DNA of 64,000 bases, from contig NZ_JADH01000003.1 in NCBI RefSeq assembly GCF_000518285.1, positions 1 to 64,000 on the forward strand. Direction: 5' to 3'. Below are positions 33,141 through 43,878 of this stretch, in pieces. Position 1 is the stretch's first letter. Each line of letters starts with the position of its first letter. The notes beneath the pieces were generated by a model. That model ran no database searches, was not told where the DNA came from, and worked only from the letters and a program-made list of their open reading frames with translations. The translations under genes were made by a program, and so were the position numbers. Origin of the DNA: Williamsoniiplasma lucivorax ATCC 49196 (GTDB taxonomy: Bacteria > Bacillota_I > Bacilli_A > Mycoplasmatales > Mycoplasmataceae).

Positions 33141-33331
33141 GTAGCCATAAAGTTTATCTTTATGGTGGGCCTTGGGTGTAACCCCTAAGGGGTAACTAGT
33201 CGAATTGATTAGCGCATTAACTAGACCGTAACCACATTGACCGCTAAATAGTCAATGATGAATAACAAACCAATAATCGTGGTATGTTAAAATTTATTTA
33301 GATAGAACAACTTTTAAAAAGTTGTTTTTTT
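33141..33331 (+). ncRNA. Candidate free-standing structured RNA of unknown class
   Basis: A stretch of about 190 bases, visibly richer in GC than its flanks, starts just after a TAGAAT -10-like box (33131-33136) and ends in a Rho-independent terminator (AACAACTT, AAAAAGTTGTT, T run; about 33307-33331). It can form successive helices: CCATAAAG/CTTTATGG (33145-33165), ACCCC/GGGGT (33181-33193), CTAGT/ACTAG around a 19-base loop, and CATTGAC/GTCAATG (about 33235-33256) nested inside ACCAC/GTGGT. No ORF fits. I do not find the hallmarks of tmRNA, RNase P RNA or SRP RNA. It faces the 3' end of deoA, so it is not a leader of that gene. Confidence 0.6.
33307..33331 (+). terminator. Terminator of the candidate RNA
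   Basis: AACAACTTTTAAAAAGTTGTT followed by seven T residues on the plus strand. Confidence 0.8.
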
Positions 33332-33355
33332 AAGAAACAAAAGCAAGAACAAACA

Positions 33356-33385
33356 AAAATGCCCAATCATTGGGCATTTTTTAAT
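33356..33385. terminator. Terminator of deoA
   Basis: AAAAATGCCCA, loop, TGGGCATTTTTT; symmetrical, so it can act on both strands between the RNA gene and deoA. Confidence 0.9.
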
Positions 33386-33393
33386 TTGTTTAA

Positions 33394-34698
33394 TTATTCA
33401 ATAATTTCTTTAATGGTTTTTTCTGCAAAAGGTTTATCAACTAAGATAAATGTTGTACGAGCCATTTTATCTCAGTTTGTTTCTGGAGTTTTATTAGTTA
33501 ATAAAGTCATCACAACATCACCTTTTTTAACTTTTTCATCAGAAATTTTATTTAAATAAATTCCGGCAGCATGATCCATATGATCTTCTTTAGATTTTCT
33601 TCCGGCCCCTAATTCAATAGCTAAGAATCCTAATTGTTGAGCATCAACAAATTTTAAATAGCCATCTTGCTCAGCTTTAATTTCGATATGGTGCTTGGTT
33701 GAGAAGTTTTTGTCGTAATTATTCATTACACTTCAATCTCCACCTTGAGCAATAATCATATCACTTAAGTAATGAGCAGCTTCACCAGTTTTTAATTTAT
33801 TCATGACTGATGCTTTAGCTTCATCTAAAGTTTTAAATAACCCTGCTTTCACCAATGTAATTGCAACAGCAGTAGCTGATACTTCAATCACATCATGACT
33901 ACCTCCACCATTTAGTGTTTCTCAAGCTTCTTTGATTTCAATCGCATTTCCAATTGTACGTCCTAAAGGTTTGTCCATATCAGTGATTAAAGCAACAACT
34001 TTACGGTTATATGCTTTCCCAATTTCAACCATTGCTTTGGATAATGCAATTGCAGTTGGTACATCTTTCATAAATGCACCAGACCCAACTTTAACATCTA
34101 AAACAATGGAATCAGCATCAATCACTAATTTTTTAGACATCACTGAAGCAGCAATTAAGGGAATTGAATCAACCATTTCCACGGCATCTCTTAAAGCATA
34201 AATTTTTTTGTCAGCTGGAGCAATATTGGCACTCGCCCCAATAATACTTAAACCAGTTTTTTCCACAACATCAATAAATTCTTTTTCTGATAATTCTGCT
34301 TTTCAACCAGGAATTGATTCTAATTTATCAATTGTTCCACCAGTTGACCCTAAGGCACGTCCAGATAATTTAGCAACTTTAATTCCATAAGAAGCAACTA
34401 AAGGTGAAAAAATAAATGAAATTTTATCACCAACTCCACCAGTTGAATGTTTATCTGCTTTTCAACCTTTGATTGAACTTAGATCATAAGTTTTTCCAGA
34501 TTCAAAACAAATTCCAGTTAAATCAGCAGTTTCTCTAGGAGTCATACCTTTAAAATAAACTGATGCTAAAAAAGCTGCCATTTGATAATCAGTCACTTCC
34601 CCTGATAAAAATGCATCAACCATTCACTTGATTTCGGGTTTGGCAAGCTCTTTACCTTCTTTTTTGCGTGTAATAATATTTTTAAATGAATATTCCAT
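33394..34698 (-). CDS. deoA: Pyrimidine-nucleoside (thymidine) phosphorylase
   Basis: This 434-residue enzyme of nucleoside salvage splits thymidine/uridine with phosphate into base and (deoxy)ribose-1-phosphate. Family landmarks: an N-terminal helical part ([21 protein letters not shown]), [20 protein letters not shown] (phosphate-binding loop), [49 protein letters not shown] and the C-terminal domain ([17 protein letters not shown]). In the family signature SGRGLGHTGGT the Gly-Leu-Gly-His part is here Ala-Leu-Gly-Ser, so the conserved His is missing. Many Trp are TGA. The start is ATG 34698. Confidence 0.94.
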
Positions 34699-35005
34699 TT
34701 CTTCTCCTTTTTTATTTTATTATCTCATTAACAGCAACTTACAAGAAAATTTTTCGAAAATTCCTTATTTTTTGGAAATTTTATTTTTAAATTAAATTTC
34801 AAAAAGTTTTTTTAAAAAGTGAAAGTGCTTTTTAATTTATCAAAAATCATTGCAATAAAAAATTCCACACCAAATAATGAAAATAGAGAAATTTTATTCA
34901 TTAACAATAATTCAAAGTGTTTTTACACTTAAAAAAACAAATATTTTTTGCAAATTTTTTCATTGCAAAAAGAACAATATTTTAAATAGAAAAATGAGGT
35001 ACAGA
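34699..35005. promoter_or_regulatory. Divergent promoter region of deoA and the PTS-mupG operon
   Basis: This is an AT-rich region without a convincing gene. Small inverted repeats are visible on the plus side: AAGTG/CACTT near 34915-34930, and TTTTGCAA/TTGCAAAA separated by nine bases near 34957-34980, just before the PTS gene. The second could be an operator. I could not settle the promoter hexamers. Confidence 0.35.
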
Positions 35006-37708
35006 GTGGAAAATATTAAAATTTATGCTCCTGTCGATGCTGATATTGATTTTATTGAAAAATGTTCTGATTTAGTTTTTTCAGAAAAAAATTTGGGCGA
35101 TGGTTTTTTAATTATTCCCAAAAAAAATAATTTTCAATTACCATTTGATTTTGCAAAAATAAAAATGATTTTTCCAACAAAGCATGCTATAGGCTTTGAA
35201 CTTAACAATGGTTTGAATGCCCTATTGCATTGTGGTTTAGAAACGGTTCATTTGAACGGAGAACCTTTCACATATTTTGTAGAAGAAGGTGATGAAGTTA
35301 GACGAGGAGACAAAATTTTTGATGTAAATCTAACTTTATTAAAAAAATTAAAAGTGTCTGCTGAAACACCTTTAATTTTTGAACTAAATCAAAATGAACA
35401 ATGTGTCATCAAAAATTTTAAACCTGGATTTTATAAACAAGGGGAATTAATTGCGGAGTTAAGCATCCAAAAAAATGAAGTTAACCCCCAAGATGAGATG
35501 TTGCAATTATTTGAAAGTGGTTCACAATTTGAAAATTTAGCTAAAAATATCGACAACTTAGTCGGGACAAAAACAAATTATAATGATGTTTATAATTGTA
35601 TGACTAGACTTCGTTTTGACATTATTAATCCCAATTTAGTTAACATAGATCAAATAAAAAAAGAGAAACTTGTTAAAAATGTGCGCTGAAATGGTCAGGA
35701 ATTACAAATTATTATTGGTGCAGAAGCTGCAAAGATTAAAGATGCAGTGATTGATTACAATAAAAAGCTGAATGATTTTGAATTAAGGGGCAACAAAAAT
35801 ATAAACAAAGATACGACGCTAGGTAAAAAATTTGTAGCAACTTTTATGGGAATTATGGTTCCTTTAATTCCGATTTTTATTGGAACAGGAATTATTCAAG
35901 CGATTATTGGTATTTTACAATTAACTGATGTAATGCCCACATTTGTCATTACTTCAAATCCAGAGACTATTAGTCAAATTGCCAATTTAAAAGGAATAGA
36001 CATTTGGTGGTTTTTATTAAATGCCGTTGGTAAAAGTAGTAGTTTATTTGTCGGAATTATTGTAGCTTATAGTGCTTCTAAATATTTTGATTTTAATCGT
36101 ATGTTAGGAGTTACTTTAGGGGTGATAATTTGTTCACCATTGTTATTTGTAAATGGTGGGTTATTTACAATTGGTGGTGATTGAACATTATTCAGAATTA
36201 CAACAATTAATATTCCAGATAATCCAAAATTGACATATTTCATTAATAATCTTTTCAACATCAGAATTACACCTGGAAATATCAAAATATTTGTCATTAT
36301 TTTTGCGATTTTATTTGGTCTGAAATTAGATAATTGATTAAAGAAAAGAATTACATCAATAATGGAGTTGATGTTTAAAGGCTTTGTTATTATCTTACTT
36401 GTTTCTATGGTTTCCTTAGGAATCATGACTCCAATTTGAAACTTTTTAGAAGCATTATTCGGATTATTATTTTACTTTATCGGCTTAATCCCCGGAATAG
36501 GCGTTGGGTTTTATGCTGGGATTGCTCAAATTGGAGTTATTTTTGCAATGCAAGCACCTTTGGGTATCATCACTTCCATTCAAACTATGGTGGATTTAGG
36601 ATTAGGATTAGGCGGGTATAGTGTTTATAGTCCTGGTGCATCCATATCTGTTTGAGCACAAGTGGGGGCATTAATTGGTGTAATTATAGTCACTAAAAAT
36701 GCCAATTTAAGAAGAACAGCTATTGGAATGATCCCAATTGGAATCCTTGGTGTCACAGAACCATTCTTATATGGAATTAATTTACCAAAAAAACGTCCAT
36801 TTCTAGCAGCGATTTCAGCTGCAGCTATCGCCGGAACTTTCGCATCATTGATTGGTGTTACTGGTAGAGTTGGTACTGGAATGGGCATTTTTGAAGCAGT
36901 GGGATTTTTCCAATGAACTGTTGCGGATCCAAATGGAGCTATCGGCTTGGCTAATGGTCAATTAACACCAATTGCAAATGGTTTATGGTATGTTGTATCA
37001 TGCCTAATAGCAATTGGTGGAGCAATCTTATTCACAATTTTTAGCTATAAAGAATATGTAAATGCTAAAAATAAAATTAACATGCTTTTAAAACAAGTTT
37101 TTACCTTTATTTCTTGAAATTCAAAAATGAATTCTACACCGATAACCAAAGAACAATTAAGGTTATTAAAAGAAGAATTGAATCAATTAAAAAAAGAGAT
37201 CACAAAAGAAGAACTACTTGAAATTAAAATTTTGGAAAAACAAATCATCAAACAAGTGAAGTTTAAGTCTAAATTATTATCCAATCAAGAAAAAGAAGCC
37301 AAAGAAAAAGAAAAAATAATTTCAAAAGGTCAAAAAGATTTAAGTAGAAATAAAGTAAAAAATGCTGAACAGTTGTTTGATAAATATAAAAAAATTGATT
37401 ATTCTGCATTAAATTTGGCATTAGAAAAAAATATTAAACACTCTGTTTCTCAAGATGATATTGCACGCATAGAAACTTTGATTTTGGAAAAAAATCAAGT
37501 GTTCTCTCAAAAAATTCAAAATATTTTGCAAAATTACAAAATAAATAATTTGGATTTAGATAACAACATCTACAACAGTTTGAACTCGATGTTAATTTCT
37601 TATGATTTTTTACAAGCAAAAGAAGAAACTGACATCAATAAAGAAAATAAGCATCTTAAAAAAGAGGTGCAAATAAAAAATAAAGCCATGAAATTAATGA
37701 ATACATAG
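35006..37708 (+). CDS. PTS permease, EIIA-EIIB-EIIC of the glucose/MurNAc superfamily, with coiled-coil tail
   Basis: This single 900-residue sugar phosphotransferase has an unusual order. EIIA comes first (IYAPVDADIDF, FPTKHAIGFEL, LLHCGLETVHLNG; phospho-His75), then EIIB with Cys198 (NDVYNCMTRLRF), then EIIC with about ten TM segments (KKFVATFMGIMVPLIPIFIG, LGVTEPFLYGINLP as sugar-site motif), and from about residue 708 a 190-residue Lys/Glu-rich coiled coil with no homology to PTS domains. The GTG at 35006 has GAGG six bases upstream; an ATG at 34994 is possible but lacks a ribosome site. mupG follows 33 bases later, so the likely cargo is a MurNAc-containing sugar or related amino sugar; this is inference. 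Confidence 0.88.
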
Positions 37709-37741
37709 TAATTATGTTTGTAACAATAGAAAAGAGAAGTT

Positions 37742-38836
37742 ATGGAAGCAAGAAAAAAGGGGATATCGATTTATCCAGAACAAGCAACATTAGAAGATAC
37801 TTATAAATATTTAGCTAAAGCAAAAAAATTGGGCTTTGAATTATTATTTGTTAGTTTTGTTCAAATTACCAAAAAAGAAGATTTAGAAAAAATCAAATCT
37901 GCGATTAAATATGCAAAAGAATTAAATTATATTGTGTATGCCGATGTTTGACAAGGGACATTAGATTTGGTGGGTGCCACTGTTCATGATATGGGAAATT
38001 TAGTTAAAATGGGAATTGATGTTATTCGTTTTGATTATCCTTTATCAGCACGAGAGTTAGCTCATTTAACACATAATAAAGATGGTTATAAAGTCCAACT
38101 AAATATGTCCAACAATGATCATTTAATTCACAATGTTATGGATTTCAAACCTATTTTAACAAGAGTTGAAGGTGGGCATAATTTTTATCCCCAAAAAGAT
38201 ACGGGTTTAACATTAAGTTTTTTAAAAGAATGTAATCAAAAATATCTGAATTACAATTTTCCAATCAGTGCTTTTGTTGGTTCACATTTTGGTGAACAAG
38301 GACCTAAATTAGGTTTAAAAGCATTACCAACTTTAGAAGTGTGTCGTGAATTACCGATTTCGACACAAGCTAAAATGCTATTTTTTACTGACGAAGTGAA
38401 TTATGTTTTTATCGGGAATGCTTTTGCCACTGATCAAGAACTAGAAGAATTTTCAAAAATCGATCCTGATCGTAAAAGTTTTAAAATTAATTTAAAGACA
38501 ACTTTATCAAAACCAGAAAAAGAAATTCTTTATTGAGATGTCCACTCCAGAAGAATGGATATCACCCCATTTTTTATTAGATCTGTGTTTTCAAGATACG
38601 TTTGAAGAAATGCGTCGATCGAACCAAAAAATAGTGTGAAAGTATTCAATCGTGGTGATGTAATTATCAAAAATAATAATGCTGGTGAATATAAAGGTGA
38701 ACTTCATATCATTTTAGAAGATCGTTATGAAAATAGAAATAATGAAGGGAACTTAATCGGTTCAATAGTTTCTGAAGAATTATGTTTATTAGATTATATC
38801 GATGCTGCTACTTATTTTGTTTTTGAAAAAGAGTAA
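37742..38836 (+). CDS. mupG: MupG-like 6-phospho-N-acetylmuramidase (DUF871)
   Basis: This 364-residue protein has an N-terminal TIM-barrel typical of the MupG/DUF871 family (ISIYPEQATLEDTYKYLAKA, LFVSFVQITKKEDLEK, IRFDYPLSARELAHL, LNMSNNDHL, NFYPQKDTGLTLSFL, SAFVGSHFGEQGP) and a C-terminal beta domain (FFIRSVFSRYVW, AGEYKGELHIIL). MupG enzymes of B. subtilis and S. aureus split MurNAc-6P-GlcNAc after PTS uptake. The upstream PTS permease in the same operon supports this. No murQ is seen. In a wall-less organism the substrate must come from outside, or the family has another disaccharide here. TGA encodes several Trp. Confidence 0.85.
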
Positions 38837-38877
38837 AATTTAAGCGCAATCATTCATTTAAAAAATATCATTTATTA

Positions 38878-38907
38878 AATGCGAAATTAAAATTTCGCAC
38901 TTTTTAA
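38878..38907. terminator. Bidirectional terminator between mupG and nadK
   Basis: TGCGAAAT, TAAA, ATTTCGCA with T residues downstream on the plus strand, between convergent genes. Confidence 0.8.
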
Positions 38908-38918
38908 TTCTTTAAAAA

Positions 38919-39722
38919 TTAGTTATCTTTGGTATTGTTATTCAAAACAAAAATGTCATTTAAAATTTTGGTTTTACTAGTTCGAACTTGGGATAATGAC
39001 ATAATTTTAATTTTCTTGTCACTTAACCTAACTTCAACTTGAGGATCAGTTAGTGGGTAATTTGCAGTGTCGACTGCCAAAGTGATATTGGTAATATCTT
39101 TTAAATTTAAAGTAATAACTTGGTTATGGTCAAAAATGATCGGGGCATTCAAAGTTCGAAACTTATTAGTTGAAACAGGAAATAATTCAACCATTTCAAA
39201 AAGATTGGTATTAGGAAAAATAACTGAGCCGTGAGCTGATTTGGCAAATCCACTTGACCCAGATGGAGTAGCAAACACCATCCCAGTCCCGCGAAATGTC
39301 TCTAATAATTCATCATTAATAAAAACATCCATTTTCGTTGGGCGCGTATTATCAACAATTTTGACTTCATTAATTGAGTACCAAATACTTTGCTTGTTAG
39401 TTACTTTCAGCAAACTATATTCAACTCATTTTTGGTTTTTTTCAATGCCGCTGGCAAATAATTTTTTAAAATCATCCACCGTGTTATGACTTGTATAAAA
39501 ACCAATCCCACCAAACTTAATTGGGATAAAAATCACTTGACCAAGAATTTGTGAAAATTTATGGACAGCAGATAAAAAAGTTCCATCCCCACCAATTACA
39601 AAAACATAATTAGGATTGACATCATCTTGGATAAAATCAGGTTGGTCAGCTACAATAGCTAAGATTTCTCGTTCCATATCTTTTGATTCTTGATAACGAT
39701 TGGTTAAGATTGAATACTTCAT
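38919..39722 (-). CDS. nadK: NAD kinase
   Basis: NAD kinase (267 aa) makes NADP from NAD and ATP. The GGDGT motif (FVIGGDGTFLSAVHKF, residues 44-48), the NE box (YSINEVKIVD) and TPSGSSGFAKSAHG are visible. The start ATG 39722 (MKYSILTNRYQES) follows TTTGAGG. It is at the short end of the family range. It is divergent from trpS. Confidence 0.94.
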
Positions 39723-39809
39723 TTTTACCTCAAAAATACTATCTTTATTATACAAGAAAGATAATCTATTGTTTCAAGTTTTAGAAATAGGTTAAAATAT
39801 AAAAAAGAA

Positions 39810-40829
39810 ATGAGAATGAAGATGAAAGAGAAAATGATTACTGGAATTACTCCAAGTGGGGAAATGACATTGGGGAATTATTTAGGAGCAATTAAACGTT
39901 GTGTGGAATTTCAAGATGAATATGATTTATATGTTTTTATTGCTAATTTACATGCGATTACAATTCCACAAAATAAAGAAATTCTGAGAAAGAACACCAA
40001 AGAAATTGCTGCTTTATATTTTGCTTGTGGACTTGACCCACAAAAAAGTACTGTCTTTTTACAATCAGATGTTTTAGAGCATGCCCAACTTGGTTGAATT
40101 TTAAACACCCAATCTTCGATTGGGGAATTATCAAGAATGACCCAATTCAAAGATAAATCGCAAAAAACCAAAGCCAAAACAAAAGATTATATTCCGGCTG
40201 GTTTATTCACTTATCCAACTTTAATGGCAGCTGATATTTTAATGTATGATGCTAAATACGTCCCTGTGGGAATTGATCAAAAACAACATGTTGAATTAAC
40301 CAGAGATATTGCTATCAGGGTCAATAATAAATATAGCGAGGTTTTCAAAATTCCTGAACCTTTAATTAGTGAAAATAAAATCAAGATTATGGATCTCCAA
40401 GATCCATCAAAAAAAATGTCTAAATCTTCAACTAATCCCAAAGCAATTATTTATATGTTAGATCCACCAAAAGTCATTGCAGCTAAAATTAAAGCTGCCA
40501 TTACTGATAGTGAAAACTTAATTAAATATGACCCCAAACACAAACCTGGGGTTTCTAATTTAATGATGATTTATGCCATTTTAAAAAACATCACCATTAA
40601 ACAAGCTGAAAAACATTGAACTGGTAAAAATTATAAAGATTTAAAAGATGATGTGACTGAAGTTTTAATCCAAACTTTAGAACCAATCCAAACACGTTAT
40701 CAACAACTTTATAATTCGAAAGATGTTGAACAATGATTAGAACAAGCAGCCACTAAAGCTCGCTTGGAAGCTCACAAAAAATTAAACAAAGTCCAAAATG
40801 CTCTTGGTTTAAATTACAATCGCAAATAA
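39810..40829 (+). CDS. trpS: Tryptophanyl-tRNA synthetase
   Basis: This class I synthetase charges tRNA-Trp, including the UGA-reading species that the genetic code here requires. Up to 339 aa: ITGITPSGEMTLGNYLGAIK (HIGH-type motif), AADILMYDAKYVPVGIDQ with QHVELTRDIA, and the KMSKS loop (SKKMSKSSTNPK). The four Met codons at 39810, 39816, 39822 and 39834 make the start uncertain; none has a clear ribosome site. TGA Trp codons occur within trpS itself. Confidence 0.94.
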
Positions 40830-40831
40830 AA

Positions 40832-40862
40832 ATTAAGCATCTAAAAAATGCTTAATTTTTAT
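40832..40862. terminator. Terminator between trpS and the 120-aa gene
   Basis: AATTAAGCAT, loop, ATGCTTAATT with T residues; it serves trpS, and the stop codon of the opposite gene (40852-40854) lies inside its arm. Confidence 0.85.
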
Positions 40863-41214
40863 TATGATTTCAAAATGCATCGTCAAATTGTCATTCAACT
40901 GCTGAGATTTTTTTCAAAATTTTTGTGTTGTCTTTTTTGGGTTGATGACCAACACAAGCTAAATGAATCGCGATTAAATTTGTTGGTTCTAAATTAAATT
41001 TTTTAGCGTTAATCATATCAATAGTTCAAGCCAAACTATTATTGATATTTTTACCTTTCACAAAAATTTTGTAATCCATATGAAATTTACAAATATAACA
41101 CAAACGCATCTCAGCTGCTGGTTTGTTGATTAATTTGGGAGCATGCTCTCATGCTTCGCTTAAATCATTATCATCAAAAATTACTGCATTTTTTAGTTCA
41201 TCGAATTTTGCCAT
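40852..41214 (-). CDS. Small hypothetical protein with CxxC/His pattern
   Basis: This 120-residue protein from ATG 41214 is soluble: MAKFDELKNAVIFDD, then MRLCYICKFHMDY with a CxxC followed by His, and later IHLACVGHQPKK with Cys and His. The spacing suggests a small zinc-binding protein, though I recognise no family. Four Trp are TGA. It lies downstream of the fructose-type PTS gene region but on the far side of a terminator-free gap of about 70 bases containing the PTS terminator. Confidence 0.7.
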
Positions 41215-41252
41215 TATTGTACCTACTAATAAAAATAATAACACTAAGTTAT

Positions 41253-41279
41253 AAAAAAACCAGTTGCCTGGTTTTTCTT
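41253..41279 (-). terminator. Terminator of the fructose-type PTS gene
   Basis: AAAACCAG, GCAA loop, CTGGTTTT followed by T residues on the minus strand. Confidence 0.85.
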
Positions 41280-41284
41280 ATTTG

Positions 41285-43738
41285 TTAAGCAACAATTTGT
41301 TTGTTGTATTGATCAACGAATTGTTGACGATATTGTGTTTGCACAGCAAGACGTTTTTCACGTTTATTTTCTTTGATATCAGCTAATTGATCTAATTTTG
41401 ATCTTTCACCTTTAACACTTTGAATTGACGCTTTTGCTTCTTTGGTTGCGATGTTAATATTTGTGTTAGCTGTTTTGATATTTGCTTTATTATCTTTAAT
41501 TGAAGCTTTTTCAGCGATTTCAATTTCTTTCATAATTAATTTATTTTTATTAACCACATCTTTAAAGTCGTCATTAATTTTCACAATTTGTGCTTTTAGT
41601 ACTTCAATTTTGTCAGTTGATTTAATATCATTACCAGTTTCTTTTTTCGCAAGTTTATCAGCATGTTTGATATTGTTGATTTCTTTTTTAATTTCTTGAA
41701 TTCTGTCTTTTTTATCACTTCTTAATTGTGAAACATGAATGTTATGTGCTTCACGAACTGATTTTTCAGCTCCAGATTCAATAGTTACTCATAGTCCATA
41801 AGATGCGACAGTCACAATTACCCCAATAGCAACAGCTAAGAAGTAGTATGCGGTTTGTGCTCCATAAGGCACAGCTCCAAGAATTGCCACAATTGGTCCA
41901 CCATGACCAGCAGCATCAGTGATCATAAATGCTCCAGCAATTCCTCCGGCCACAGCTGATCCTAAAACGTTACATACAATCGCACGTCTTGGATCACGAA
42001 GTGCAAACGGAATTGCTCCTTCTGAAATTCCAATGGTTCCCATAATAATGGCAGCAATTCCTAATCCTCTTTCATCTTTGTTGTAGAAACGAGGGAAAAC
42101 TAAAGTTGAGATTCCCATTGCTAGTGGTGCTACTGGAATACCAGCAGCCATTGCTCCCATTGGTTGTTGAATACCAGCAGTAATTAAGGCTGTTGATGTG
42201 ACAAAGGCGATTTTATTAATCGGTCCACCCATATCAAATCCAGCCATGGCACCAAGCACAATTCCAAGCCCTAGTCCTAATCCAACTCCAATTGTTGAAC
42301 TTTCATAAGCATGTTTAATGGCATTTGAAAATTGGTGCATGATTCATCCAATTGGTCCACCAAGAACATAAATAAAGATTAGTGAAATACCAATTCCAGC
42401 AATTAACGGAATAAAAAAGATTGGCATCGCCGGTCTTAATGATTTAGGAACGTTTCAAGTGTTAATTCATCTTACAAAATATCCTACTAAAATTCCAGCA
42501 ATTAATGCTCCGATGAATCCCATTGGAGTTTCAATTTTGTCCATACCAGGTAAAACCATTAAGTTACCTGTGTTATTTCCGATAAATGCTCCGACCATTG
42601 CTGGGGCAATTGCAGCACGACCAGCAATTGAATTAGCAATGAATCCAGCAAGAATCGGTATCATTAATGCAAATGCTGCTCCACCAATTTTGTCTAGAAC
42701 AGCTAATGGACCTCATGGTGATAATCCAGGATTAGATGCAGGCCCCGATGTTGAGGCATCTGGTCCTCAAATTGCTTTCGCTAGACCAATTGAGAAGGCT
42801 AATGCAATCCCCCCCAAGACAATGATTGGAATCATGTATGAAATTCCAGCTAAAATATGTTGGATTAAGCCCATACGAGAATCAGCTTTGGCTTTTCCTC
42901 TTGAGTTATCAAATGATCCTTTACCATTTTGAATAATTGTTCCTTTAGCAATTGCTTCTTTCACAACAGCTTCAGGATTTTTAATGGCATCAGAAACTTT
43001 TGTTTGATAAAACTTTTTACCAACAAAACGTTCTTTATCAATGTTGGTGTCAGTCGCAAAAATCACAAGATCAGCTTGTTCAATTTCTTTGGTAGTTAAT
43101 TGGGTGCCAATTCCTTTTGAACCTTGGGTTTCCACACGAATGTTATATCCCATTTTAGGGACTTCTTTTAGAAGTCTTTCTTCTGCCATATAAGTGTGAG
43201 CAATCCCCACAACACATGCAGTAATTGCTACAATGTTTAATTGGTCTTGATTAGTGTTTGAAACTTCTTGTTTCTTTTCTTCTTTTTTAGTTTCAAACGC
43301 TTTTAAGATGGCAGTTTGAGTTTTAGTTGTTTTCAATGTTTTCTTGAAACCATCATCCATTAACTTGACAGCAATTTGGCTTAGAATGGCCAAATGTTCA
43401 TCACCATTTGGCCCTTCTGGTACTAATAATGCAATCGCAACTTTAGTTGGTTTTCCATCCATTGATTCTCATTCAATTGCGTTTTTAAAACGGAAGACAA
43501 GGACTGCTGCGTTTTTGATTTCCGGAATGCGCGCATGCGGAATGGCGAATCCATCTTCAAATCCAGTAGTACCTTGTTTTTCACGGTTTTCAAAACCCAA
43601 AATCAATGCTTTTTTATCTTTAGCTAAAATCAATTTTAAAGTTGCAGCTTGATCGGCCATAAATTTGAAGGCTGATTGCTGATCTTTAATTTCAACATCT
43701 AGAAAGATAAAATCTTTATTGAATATACTAAGATTCAT
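41285..43738 (-). CDS. Fructose-family PTS permease EIIABC with coiled-coil tail
   Basis: This 817-residue sugar importer-kinase is all in one chain: EIIA (DGFAIPHARIPEI, phospho-His68), EIIB (ITACVVGIAHTYMAEE, Cys175; family consensus CPTG reads CVVG), and EIIC with GWIMHQFSNAIKHAY, LGLGLGIVLGAMAGFDMGGPI and GTIGISEGAIPFALRDP. Fructose or mannitol-like sugars are likely. From about residue 650 to the end follows a charged, Lys/Asn/Ala-rich coiled coil (VREAHNIHVSQLRSDKKDR onward) absent from ordinary FruA. The PTS permease at 35006 has a similar appendage. Start ATG 43738. Confidence 0.9.
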
Positions 43739-43831
43739 TTTCTTCTCCTATGTACTATATAGAAGTTCATTGTCCACATATGAAATATTTTCCTTTATTA
43801 TTTTATATTTAAAAATGCAGGAAAACAAATA

Positions 43832-43861
43832 AAAAAACCTATCTCTTTGATAGGGTTTTTC
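43832..43861 (-). terminator. Terminator of the two-TM proline-rich protein gene
   Basis: AAACCCTATC, loop, GATAGGTTT then T residues on the minus strand. Confidence 0.85.
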
Positions 43862-43878
43862 CATTTAAAATAATTAGC

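Noticed and set aside
33141-33331. tmRNA, RNase P RNA or SRP RNA
   Set aside because: No CCA-ending acceptor or tag frame, no P4-type conserved blocks, no SRP tetraloop motif visible; too short for RNase P RNA.
36067-36888. Minus-strand ORFs inside the EIIC part of the PTS gene
   Set aside because: Shadows of a clearly conserved plus-strand permease.
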